Positions 1 through 6,988 of a stretch of 8,466 bases of DNA are shown here, in pieces. Origin of the DNA: a bacterium. Lineage in GTDB: Bacteria; Planctomycetota; UBA11346. The DNA is taken from NCBI GenBank assembly GCA_020049615.1, contig JAIFKN010000123.1:1-8466 (forward strand). The letters run 5' to 3'. The position numbers were made by a program, and so were the translations under genes. The stretch's first letter is position 1. Every line of letters begins with the position of its first letter. The notes under the pieces were generated by a model. That model was not told where the DNA came from. It searched no databases and saw nothing but the letters and a program-made list of their open reading frames with translations.

Positions 1-96
1 CAGAAGTGGGTGGACACCGTGCGCTTCAGGCTAGGTCACTGGGCATGGAAGCCGGAGGATTCAGAAACCACGCCGAATGGGACAGGCTCTAGCTAG
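1..96 (+). CDS. C-terminal end of an unrecognised protein (partial)
   Basis: Frame 1 is open from the window edge to a TAG at 94-96, giving 31 residues that begin QKWVDTVRFRLGHWAWKPED and end NGTGSS. The first ten codons all end in G or C, as expected of a real gene in this high-GC genome; the last dozen are more mixed. I do not recognise the family from so short a tail. It is rich in Trp and basic residues and ends in a polar stretch. It runs tail-to-tail into the RCC1-repeat gene on the other strand, and the two overlap by 36 bases (61-96). It could also be a chance open frame. Confidence 0.35.
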   Translation, partial: QKWVDTVRFRLGHWAWKPEDSETTPNGTGSS

Positions 97-774
97 GCCC
101 CATGCCACCACAGTGCCATCCGATTTCAGTGCCAGGGTGTGGGAACTTCCCGCCGCGATGGTTGCAACTCCGTTCAGGCCAGCAGGGACTAGGCATTGGT
201 TAGAATCATTTGCGCCCCATGCCACCACCGTGCCATCTGACTTCAGCGCTACCGTGTGGGCATTCCCCGCTGTAATGGCGACCACATTACTCAAGCCAGC
301 AGGGATTGTACATTCGCCTGAATTGTTGCGTCCCCATGCCTCTACGGTTCCGTTTGACTTGAGTGCAACCGTGTACTCGGTCCCCGCTGCAATAGCGATT
401 ACGCCACTCAAACCTGCGGGGATAGTGCACTGGCCATAACTATTGCTTCCCCACGCGGCTACCGTGCCGTCTGCTTTCAATGCCAACGTGTGATAGTTCC
501 CCACCGCGATGGCAGTAACACCGCTCAGGCCGGCGGGGATGGTGCATTGGCCTGAAGAAGTATCGCCCCATGCCACGACCGTTCCATCCGATCTGAGAAC
601 TGCTGTATGGAATTGCCCTGCCGCGATAGCGGTTACGCCACTTAGACCAGCAGGGATATCGCATTGACCGTTGAGATTGCTCCCCCAAGCCACCACCTCA
701 TCAGCGGCTTGAACTGGCGATCCTGTCACGGCCAACAGCACGCAGAAAATTCCGCGTATTATACCCCTGTGCAT
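61..774 (-). CDS. Secreted RCC1-repeat beta-propeller protein, apparently truncated
   Basis: This is a 237-residue protein. The start at 774 is preferred because an AAAGG lies about ten bases upstream and the ATG opens a clear Sec signal peptide: MHRGIIRG, a hydrophobic core IFCVLLAVTG, then SPVQA, with likely cleavage after residue 23. The frame stays open upstream to 945, but that extension does not look like protein. The mature part is five tandem 39-residue repeats (residues 27-65, 66-104, 105-143, 144-182, 183-221), each of the form VVAWG-x4-GQC-x-IPAGLSGV-x-AIAAG-x3-HT-x-ALKSDGT. These are RCC1-type propeller blades. A sixth begins (VVAWG, 222-226) and is cut off, followed by an unrelated 11-residue tail. 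Classical RCC1 propellers have seven blades, so this copy looks incomplete. Base composition is visibly less GC-rich than in the kinase genes. RCC1-like proteins of this type are common in Planctomycetota and Verrucomicrobiota; the partner or ligand is unknown. The product is probably exported to the periplasm or outside. Confidence 0.85.
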   Translation of the reverse strand: MHRGIIRGIFCVLLAVTGSPVQAADEVVAWGSNLNGQCDIPAGLSGVTAIAAGQFHTAVLRSDGTVVAWGDTSSGQCTIPAGLSGVTAIAVGNYHTLALKADGTVAAWGSNSYGQCTIPAGLSGVIAIAAGTEYTVALKSNGTVEAWGRNNSGECTIPAGLSNVVAITAGNAHTVALKSDGTVVAWGANDSNQCLVPAGLNGVATIAAGSSHTLALKSDGTVVAWGLARACPIRRGF

Positions 775-1008
775 CTTGCCCGTACCTTTGAATGACACAT
801 GGATGATCCCGTCTGTCGGTCGCGCACATTCCCATACGGCGCACGCGGTATCCATTGCGTCATGCGCCAAGTCACGGCAGCGATCCTTGATTGCGAAGGA
901 CTGTCGTATGGGAAGGCATGAGAAATCTGTGGTTGAGAGGACCACGAGCAGGACGCATGCTGACGCAAGCAGCCTGCGTGCTGATGTGAGGAGTCATAGA
1001 AGTGCACA
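775..1008. other. Intergenic region between kinase 3' end and RCC1 gene
   Basis: This 234-base stretch holds the ribosome binding site of the RCC1 gene at its left end. I saw no convincing promoter: no good -35/-10 pair stood out on the minus strand. The only structure noted is an imperfect inverted repeat (949-957 with 975-983, eight of nine pairs). The RCC1 frame extends through most of it without a stop, but without protein-like character. Confidence 0.5.
949..983 (-). terminator. Weak candidate hairpin downstream of the kinase-FGE gene
   Basis: CAGGACGCA (949-957) and TGCGTGCTG (975-983) can pair at eight of nine positions around a 17-base loop, 26 bases past the kinase-FGE stop codon. 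No T-run follows on the minus strand, so it is not a canonical intrinsic terminator. It might be a weak or factor-dependent end, or chance. Confidence 0.18.
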
Positions 1009-4000
1009 TCACGGTGCTACCGGATGGGTAGTCGGGCTTCGCGCCGCCTCCGCCTCAATCACGAAGCGCAGCCCCAGATATGGCGAGCGCATCCCCGGAT
1101 CGACCCCCTGGCGATTGGCCAACCGCGCCTGGGTCGGCCCGTCGCTGCGCGAGCCGCCACGGATCACCCGGGTTGGGCCGCTGCCCAGCGGATCGCTGGT
1201 CGGCTGCACCGGATACGGGCCGTAGCCGTCCTGGCACCACTCCCAGACGTTGCCGTGCAGGTCATAGAGGCCGATGGGGTTGGGCAGCAGCTGGCCGACC
1301 GGGCGGGTCGCCTTGACCGCGATCACGCCGACGCGATCCAGGCTGCCGGATGGGACAGCGCCTTCGGGACCGATCCAGGTGGCCGTGGTGCCGGCGCGGG
1401 CGGCGTGCTCCCACTCGGCTTCGCTGGGCAGGCGCACGGTGGCGCCCAGGCGCTTGCCCAGGGCTTGGCAGAAGGTCTGGGCCTCGTCCCAGGAGATGCG
1501 TTCGACCGGCAGGTCGTCGCCGCGGTTGCGCGCCGGACGCGTGCCGACCACCGCCGACCACAGGGCCTGGGTGCATTCACGGTCGGCCAGCCAGAAGCCG
1601 CGGCTGAGGGTGGCCTGGAAGGCGGCCTCGTCGGGATCGCGTCCCGTCTCGTCGGCGGGCGAACCGAGGCGCGTCGTGCCTGGGGCGACCCAGCGCAAGC
1701 GCACCGCGACGGTGTCGACCGGGGCCTCGATCCACAGGCCGAAGGCATCGCGGCCGCTGGCGCTGGTCCAGGCCGGGGCCGGTGGTCCCGCCAGTTCCGC
1801 GATACGTCGGGCGAGGGGGACGCTGGCCGGGTCGTCCACGCCGGTCAGCGCCTGCCACCGCTCCAGCGCGGCCGGGGCGGACGGCGGCAGCACGGCGACC
1901 TGCTGGAGATTCAAGGCCAGCAGACCCTGGCGGATCGCAGCCACCGCATCGCACTTGGCCCGCCAGCGCAGGGCGGCGCGATCCTGCGCGCCGACCAGGG
2001 CGGTCAGGCGATCGAGTTGGCTGACTGCGTCCGGCGCAATCGGGGCCACGCGATCCAGGCCGGCCAAGGCCGCGGTCAGTTCGCCGATCACCGCCAGCTT
2101 GTCGCGGCCCCGGCTGACCACGAGGTCGCCAGGCCCGACCTGGCTTTCCAACTCGGTGAGCAGGGCCGCCGCATCGCTGGGGGGCGTCTCGGCCCGGGTC
2201 AACGGGGCGAGACGGGCCACCAGGGCGGTGACGCGATCGACCTTGCTGCGCCAGGGCTTGACCTTGGCATCATCGGCGCCTACCAGACGCTCGTACTCGG
2301 CGAGGCGCTCGTTGGCCTGCTCGGGCATGGGGGCGACGCGGTCGAGGACGGTCAGGGTCTCGCGCAGCACGGTCAGCAGCGCCTCTTCGCGGGCCAGGCG
2401 GGCGGTGAAGCGGTCCTCCTGGGTCTGGTCCAGGCCGCGCATGCCCCGCAGAGCGAGGATGGTCTGGCGCAGCAGGCGCTGTTCTTCGGCGGACAGGCGC
2501 GGCTTGGCCTCGAGGGTCGCGAGGACCTCTTTGTGGCGGGCGAGGTCGCCGCGCAGGCTGGCGAGACGTTCGGCCCAGGGCCCGACCTTGGGATCGTCAA
2601 CAGCCACCAGACTGCGGTACGCCTCGAGGTCGGTGGACAGACCGGCGAGGGCGTCCATCGCCGGGGCGGCTGCGCCATCGAGGATGGCCAAGCTGGTGCG
2701 AAGGGTGACCAGGCGGGCCGTGCCATCGGCCGTGCGCGCCTCCCAGCGACGGCGCTGGGGTTCCTCGGGGGGGACCAGCGTGCGATAGGCGACGAGGTCG
2801 GCCGTGGTGGCGGTGATCACCGGTTCGCTGGGCAGATCGCCACGGTCCAGGCGTTCGAGGCTACCACGCAGGGTGGCGAGATGCTCGCTGGCCTGGCGCA
2901 GGGTGGCCTCGGCGGCGATGACGCCGGCATCGGCGGGGCCGACCAGGGCGCGCACGGCTTCATTGCGCTCGCGCAGCCGATCCTGGTCGGCCACGGTCAG
3001 GGTGGTTGGAGCGGCGGCGGCCAAGGGGGTGATGTCGGCACGCAGGGCGCTGATCTGCGTCTGCACGCTGGCCATGCGGGCCTTGAGAGCGACGACGCCC
3101 GGATCCTCGGCACTGGTCAGGGCGGCCAGGCGGGCCAGATCCGGAGCGGCGGTGGTACAGGCAGCCTGGGTCGGCAGGGCACCACCCAGCAACGGAGCCA
3201 AGCGGCTGCGCAGGGCGGTCTCCTCGGCGTCGAGGGTGCCGAGGCGTCGGGTCCAGCGTTGCGCCTCGGGACCGCTTTCGCCGACCATGGCGGCGTAGCT
3301 GGCGAGATCGGCGCGGGCGGCGCTGCGGGCGGCGCCATCCAGGGGAGCGTCCTGATCGAGCGGGGCGAGTCGCGTCTGCAGGGCGGCGATGCGCGCGAGG
3401 CGTTCGTCCCACCGCGCCACATCGGGATCGCGGCGGCCGACCAGGGTGCCGAGGCGATCGAGGTCGGAGCGCGCCCCGGCCGGCGGCGCCACCGGTTGGT
3501 CGAGGGTGATCAGGCGGTCGCGCAGGGTGCGCTCGACCGACTTGCGGCTGTCGTACCACCACCACGAGCCGGCCGTGATCAGCGCCAGGAGGAAGCCGGC
3601 CGCGAGCAGGCCCCAGAAATAGCGGCGCCAGCCGGCCTTGGCTGCCAGCGCATCGTCGGCGCCGGTGCCGAGCTTGCCGGGCGCGAACACGGCGGTGCGC
3701 GGGGCGAGACCATCGCGGATACGCGTCAGATCGCCCAGCATCGCCTCGGCCGAACTGAAGCGCTTGGCCGGGTCCTTCTGCAGGCACTTCAGGATGACCG
3801 CCTGGATGTCCTGCGGCAGGTCGGGGTTGAGCGTGGTGGGCAGCGGCGGTTCGCTGTAGTTGTGCTTGAAGATCAGCGCCTCGGGCGAGCCGCCCTCGAA
3901 GGGCAGCTTGAGCGTGGTCAACTCGTAGAGGACGACGCCGAGGCTGTAGAGGTCGGAGCGCGGATCGACGGCATCGCCGCGGCCCTGCTCGGGGCTGATG

Positions 4001-4965
4001 TAGGACGGCGTGCCGATGGTCGCGCCGGTGATGGTCAGCGAGGCCTCGCCCATCACCTTGACGATGCCGAAGTCGGCGATCTTCACCACCCCGGCGGTGG
4101 TGACCATGAGGTTGGCCGGCTTGATGTCGCGATGGATGATGCCGTTGCTGCCGGCTTCCTGCAGGCCCTGGGCGGCCTGGATGATCAGGGCGACCGCCTC
4201 CAGCGGCGGGAAGGGTGTGCCGCCCGCCTTGCGTTCGCGGATCAGCCCGGCGAGATCGCGTCCCTCGATGTACTCCATCGCGAAGAAGAGGTGGCGTTCG
4301 TGCTGGCCGGCGGCGTACACCTGGACGATGTTGGGCGAGCGCAACAGGCCGGCGGTGCGCGCCTCCAGTTCGAAACGGTTGCGGTAGTCGGCGTCCTCCA
4401 GCAGATCGGTCGGCAGCACCTTGAGCGCCACCAGACGGCTCATGCTCTTCTGCTGGGCGAGATACACCGCCCCCATGCCGCCTTCGCCGAGCAGGTCGCC
4501 GAGTTCGTAATCCTCCCACACCTGGCCGGTCAGCGGTCCGCGCTTGCCACCCGGCGTCCGGAAGGCCTGGGTGGGCTTGCGCTGGGTCTGGGCGGATGGG
4601 GAGGACGCGGGACGCAGCGTGGGATCAGAACCGTCGGCGTGGGTCGGCGGACGCAGCGTGGGAAGCGTGGGATCAGAACCGTCGGCGTGGGTCGGCGGAC
4701 GCAGCGTGGGATCAGAACCGTCGGCGTGGGTCGGCGGACGCAGCGTGGGACCGGAGCCGTCGGCGTGGGTCGGCGGACGCAGCGTGGGACCAGAACCGTC
4801 GGCGTGGGTCGGTGGCCGGTACGTGGGATCGGTACCCTCTGGGCTTGCGGCGCGCGGCCGAAGCGTCGGGGCTGCGCCATCGTGACTGGCCGCGGGCCGC
4901 AGGGTCGGTGCGGAACCATCGGCGGGAGGAGTCGTGTCTGACGAATCGGATGGGGAGGCGCTCAC
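1009..4965 (-). CDS. Membrane Ser/Thr protein kinase with helical-repeat stalk and FGE-fold C-terminal domain
   Basis: From the GTG at 4965 the protein has 1318 residues. Residues 1-120 are low-complexity Pro/Thr/Asp-rich repeats. A complete Hanks-type kinase domain spans about 153-415: glycine loop GEGGMG 160-165, ATP-binding Lys182, alpha-C Glu201, catalytic loop IIHRDIKPAN with HRD 278-280, DFG 298-300, activation segment GTPSYISPEQ 318-327. One transmembrane helix lies at about 449-470, which by analogy with PknB-type kinases places the kinase inside and the rest outside the membrane. Residues about 500-1058 are roughly eleven degenerate, mostly helical repeats of 48-59 residues. Residues about 1085-1303 form an FGE-sulfatase/SUMF1-like domain, with RLPSEAEWEHAARAG 1178-1192, GLYDLHGNVWEW 1232-1243, VIRGGS 1267-1272 and LGLRF 1297-1301. 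The paired cysteines used by true FGEs just after GGS are absent (the segment reads RGGSRSDGPTQARLANR), so it is more likely a binding or sensing cap than an enzyme. Kinase-FGE fusions are known, for example chlamydial Pkn1. The start is uncertain: an in-frame GTG at 5004 would add 13 residues, and neither has a Shine-Dalgarno. I prefer 4965 because of the promoter-like sequence just upstream. Confidence 0.9.
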   Translation of the reverse strand: MSASPSDSSDTTPPADGSAPTLRPAASHDGAAPTLRPRAASPEGTDPTYRPPTHADGSGPTLRPPTHADGSGPTLRPPTHADGSDPTLRPPTHADGSDPTLPTLRPPTHADGSDPTLRPASSPSAQTQRKPTQAFRTPGGKRGPLTGQVWEDYELGDLLGEGGMGAVYLAQQKSMSRLVALKVLPTDLLEDADYRNRFELEARTAGLLRSPNIVQVYAAGQHERHLFFAMEYIEGRDLAGLIRERKAGGTPFPPLEAVALIIQAAQGLQEAGSNGIIHRDIKPANLMVTTAGVVKIADFGIVKVMGEASLTITGATIGTPSYISPEQGRGDAVDPRSDLYSLGVVLYELTTLKLPFEGGSPEALIFKHNYSEPPLPTTLNPDLPQDIQAVILKCLQKDPAKRFSSAEAMLGDLTRIRDGLAPRTAVFAPGKLGTGADDALAAKAGWRRYFWGLLAAGFLLALITAGSWWWYDSRKSVERTLRDRLITLDQPVAPPAGARSDLDRLGTLVGRRDPDVARWDERLARIAALQTRLAPLDQDAPLDGAARSAARADLASYAAMVGESGPEAQRWTRRLGTLDAEETALRSRLAPLLGGALPTQAACTTAAPDLARLAALTSAEDPGVVALKARMASVQTQISALRADITPLAAAAPTTLTVADQDRLRERNEAVRALVGPADAGVIAAEATLRQASEHLATLRGSLERLDRGDLPSEPVITATTADLVAYRTLVPPEEPQRRRWEARTADGTARLVTLRTSLAILDGAAAPAMDALAGLSTDLEAYRSLVAVDDPKVGPWAERLASLRGDLARHKEVLATLEAKPRLSAEEQRLLRQTILALRGMRGLDQTQEDRFTARLAREEALLTVLRETLTVLDRVAPMPEQANERLAEYERLVGADDAKVKPWRSKVDRVTALVARLAPLTRAETPPSDAAALLTELESQVGPGDLVVSRGRDKLAVIGELTAALAGLDRVAPIAPDAVSQLDRLTALVGAQDRAALRWRAKCDAVAAIRQGLLALNLQQVAVLPPSAPAALERWQALTGVDDPASVPLARRIAELAGPPAPAWTSASGRDAFGLWIEAPVDTVAVRLRWVAPGTTRLGSPADETGRDPDEAAFQATLSRGFWLADRECTQALWSAVVGTRPARNRGDDLPVERISWDEAQTFCQALGKRLGATVRLPSEAEWEHAARAGTTATWIGPEGAVPSGSLDRVGVIAVKATRPVGQLLPNPIGLYDLHGNVWEWCQDGYGPYPVQPTSDPLGSGPTRVIRGGSRSDGPTQARLANRQGVDPGMRSPYLGLRFVIEAEAARSPTTHPVAP
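4610..4852 (-). repeat. 39-bp in-frame tandem repeat coding PTHADGSDPTLRP
   Basis: Five near-identical 39-bp units lie at 4610-4648, 4649-4696, 4697-4735, 4736-4774 and 4775-4813. A sixth, diverged unit is at 4814-4852, and two more degenerate ones continue to about 4930. The second unit is 48 bp because of a 9-bp internal duplication (AGCGTGGGA twice), which adds three residues and keeps frame. Each unit codes the 13-residue repeat PTHADGSDPTLRP in the N-terminal tail of the membrane kinase, with Asp/Gly changes at one position. Near identity at the DNA level points to recent expansion by slippage or unequal recombination, so copy number probably varies between strains. Confidence 0.93.
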
Positions 4966-4971
4966 ACAGTC

Positions 4972-4999
4972 ATCGTGACATCGCAACCCGGTCCGACAA
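4972..4999 (-). promoter_or_regulatory. Candidate promoter of the membrane kinase gene
   Basis: On the minus strand TTGTCG (4999-4994, four of six to TTGACA) is followed after 16 bases by CACGAT (4977-4972, three of six to TATAAT). The GTG at 4965 begins six bases beyond the -10. The layout mirrors the stronger divergent promoter and would give a leaderless mRNA. The -10 match is poor, so this rests mainly on spacing and symmetry. Confidence 0.3.
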
Positions 5000-5065
5000 G
5001 GCACGAGGACACAACCCGAAGAACCCCCGTCTCATTTCGGGTCGGGCTCCCGCTCCGGGCATGCG

Positions 5066-5094
5066 TTGCCGAGACAACCCAACCGCCCTAGCAT
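5066..5094 (+). promoter_or_regulatory. Candidate sigma-70-type promoter of the FHA kinase gene (leaderless)
   Basis: TTGCCG (5066-5071, four of six to TTGACA) and TAGCAT (5089-5094, four of six to TATAAT) are separated by exactly 17 bases. The GTG at 5102 starts seven bases after the -10, so transcription would begin at or next to the start codon. No Shine-Dalgarno precedes this GTG, which fits a leaderless message. It lies inside the longest open frame, which argues that translation starts at 5102 and not at the upstream TTG at 5066. Confidence 0.5.
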
Positions 5095-5101
5095 CCGCAG
5101 C

Positions 5102-6934
5102 GTGCCCGACGTCCCGCTGCCCCCCTTCCTGCGCTGCGCCCAGATCCTGGTGGAACTCAAGGCCGAGGTGCCACGGTCCGTCGCTGAACTGCTGCTGCGC
5201 CGGGCGTTCGCAACCGGATCGCCGCCGACGGATGTCGCCTCCTTCCGGGCCTGGTTGCAGTCCGACAGTCGTCTGCCCAGCAGCGCCATCGACCCCATCA
5301 GCGACGCTTTGGCCCCAGACGACCAACCGCTGATCGGTGGGCACCAACCCGTCGGCCTGCTCGGCAAAGGCGGCATGGGCATGGCATGGCTGGCGGTGCT
5401 GGCTGATGGCAGCGTCGGGGTGGTGAAGAATCTGCTGCCGGCCCTGATGCGTGATGCGATGGCCCGGCAGCGCTTCCAGCGCGAAGCGACGGTCTCGCGC
5501 CGCCTGGTGCACCCTCACCTGGTCCGCTGCCTCGACGCCGCCGTCAACGAGGACGGCGGCTACATCGCGTTTGAATACATCGATGGCAGCGATGCGGCCC
5601 GCATCCGGACCCGCTTGTCAGGGCCGATGCCCGAGACGCAGGGAATCGGGATCATCCTCGAGGCCGCCCTTGGCCTGGGAGCGGTGCATGCGGCGGGCTT
5701 GATCCACCGTGACATCAAGCCCCCCAACATCCTCCTGACACGCGAAGGCCAAGCCAAGCTCGCCGACTTCGGGCTGGCGCGCCCATCGGCGTCGGAGCGC
5801 ACCCGGCTGACCGCCCTCGGGGCCAGCGTCGGCACGCCGGCCTACATGTCCCCCGAACAGATGATGGCCGAGGATGAGGTGGACCTGCGCACGGACATCT
5901 ACGGCCTGGGCGCCACGCTCTACTCCTTGCTGGCCGGGCGGCCACCGTTCAGCGGATCAGCCATGGAGATCTTCGCAACCGCCCTGGATGCAGGGCCGGT
6001 GCCGTTGGGGTCCCTGCGGCAGGACATCAGTCCGCAGACCGTGCACCTGGTGGAACGCTGCATGGCCAGCGATCCGGCGCGGCGTCCGCAGGATGCGGCC
6101 GAACTCGCCGAGGCCCTGGCCATGTTGGCGGTGCAGGTGAAACACGGCCAGTCGGGACTGGATACCGTCAGCCTTCCCGCCGGCACCCCGGTCACCGAGC
6201 CGCCGACCATCGATGCGGATCTGGCACCTGAACCCGGCCTGGGACCGGGTTCCAAGCCGACCTTCCATCCAGCGGCCCTGGCGGAGACCGCGCCATTGTC
6301 CACGAAGGCCATCCTGTCCGGCGGCATGACCCTGCGCAGCCTGGAGGCCGACCCGTGGATCGTGGTCTGCCGGCCAGGCACCGGACTGGTGCTGGGCAAG
6401 TTGCGCGATCCATCCGTCGATGTCGTGCTGCGCGAGTATCCGATCGACGCCCAGGCCGCAGCCTGGGGGCAGGTCAGCCGTCGCCATGCCGAGATCCTGC
6501 TGCTGGGCGGGCAGGCCTGGCTGCGCGACCTGGGCAGCAGCAATGGCACCGAACTGGACGGCGTGCGCCTGGGCCGCGAGGCGGTCAAGGTGGCGACCGG
6601 CCGGCCGGTTCCACTGACCCTGGGCGGTACGGTCCGCCTGGAACTGGAGGCGCGTATCGACGGGGCGGGCGAGGTGCGGGCGGTGGTCGTCCGACGCCTG
6701 GGCTCGCGCCGGCGTCTGGTCCATGCCCTGGTGCCAGGCTGGTTGGCCCTGGGCGGCCCGGAGGGCGATGTGGCGACGGGCGAGGGCAGTGGCCTGCGCT
6801 TCAGCCCGGCCCAGGGTTGGCATCTGCTGGCCGCGGGCGGGGACATGCCACTGGCCGTCGGGACCGAGATCGGCCATAGGCCGACCTGGGTGGTGCGGGC
6901 GGCGGCGCTGACCGATACGGATGATGAGACCTGA
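5102..6934 (+). CDS. Cytosolic Ser/Thr protein kinase with C-terminal FHA domain
   Basis: From the GTG at 5102 the protein has 610 residues and no membrane segment. Residues 1-75 are a mostly helical region I do not recognise. The kinase domain spans about 80-345 with all key residues: glycine loop GKGGMG 88-93, Lys109 (VVKN), alpha-C Glu128, catalytic loop IHRDIKPPN with HRD 202-204, DFG 222-224, GTPAYMSPEQ 244-253, and DIYGLG 265-270. A Pro-rich linker (about 350-410) leads to an FHA domain at about 418-516. Its phosphothreonine-binding signature is visible as QVSRRHAEI 457-465 and LRDLGSSNGTELDG 474-487; the first-strand Gly-Arg is Gly-Lys (LGKL 431-434). FHA domains bind phosphothreonine peptides, so this kinase probably docks on phosphorylated partners or on itself. 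The last 95 residues have a mixed strand pattern and may be a second, degenerate FHA-like domain. The gene is divergent from the membrane kinase with 136 bases between starts, suggesting shared control. Its 3' end converges on the macro-domain gene 54 bases away. Confidence 0.92.
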   Translation: MPDVPLPPFLRCAQILVELKAEVPRSVAELLLRRAFATGSPPTDVASFRAWLQSDSRLPSSAIDPISDALAPDDQPLIGGHQPVGLLGKGGMGMAWLAVLADGSVGVVKNLLPALMRDAMARQRFQREATVSRRLVHPHLVRCLDAAVNEDGGYIAFEYIDGSDAARIRTRLSGPMPETQGIGIILEAALGLGAVHAAGLIHRDIKPPNILLTREGQAKLADFGLARPSASERTRLTALGASVGTPAYMSPEQMMAEDEVDLRTDIYGLGATLYSLLAGRPPFSGSAMEIFATALDAGPVPLGSLRQDISPQTVHLVERCMASDPARRPQDAAELAEALAMLAVQVKHGQSGLDTVSLPAGTPVTEPPTIDADLAPEPGLGPGSKPTFHPAALAETAPLSTKAILSGGMTLRSLEADPWIVVCRPGTGLVLGKLRDPSVDVVLREYPIDAQAAAWGQVSRRHAEILLLGGQAWLRDLGSSNGTELDGVRLGREAVKVATGRPVPLTLGGTVRLELEARIDGAGEVRAVVVRRLGSRRRLVHALVPGWLALGGPEGDVATGEGSGLRFSPAQGWHLLAAGGDMPLAVGTEIGHRPTWVVRAAALTDTDDET

Positions 6935-6988
6935 CTGGCAGGCGAGATCAGCGGGGCCGAGCGTCCAGCGCGAGCCCGAGGACCGCCC

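Noticed and set aside
775..945. Longer start of the RCC1 protein at 945
   Set aside because: It would bury a clear signal peptide 57 residues inside the protein; the ATG at 774 has AAAGG upstream and begins the signal sequence.
1056..1716. FGE/C-type-lectin-like C-terminal domain as the variable protein of a diversity-generating retroelement
   Set aside because: There is no reverse transcriptase gene in the window, and I saw no template copy of the 3' end. The fold alone is not enough.
4610..4852. Regularly repeated 39-bp units that could be mistaken for a CRISPR array
   Set aside because: The units are directly adjacent with no spacers, are in frame, and encode a protein repeat.
1024..4941. 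A 1305-codon open frame on the plus strand, antisense to the membrane kinase gene
   Set aside because: It is a shadow of high-GC coding sequence. Its product is Gly/Ala/Arg/Gln-rich with no recognisable domain, whereas the minus frame has a full kinase and FGE fold.
5066..5101. TTG start at 5066 for the FHA kinase, adding 12 residues
   Set aside because: The TTG coincides with the -35 element of a well-spaced promoter whose -10 ends seven bases before the GTG at 5102, and the extra residues look non-coding.
6935..6988. Search for an intrinsic terminator between the convergent FHA kinase and macro genes
   Set aside because: No stem of more than four base pairs followed by a T-run was found on either strand.
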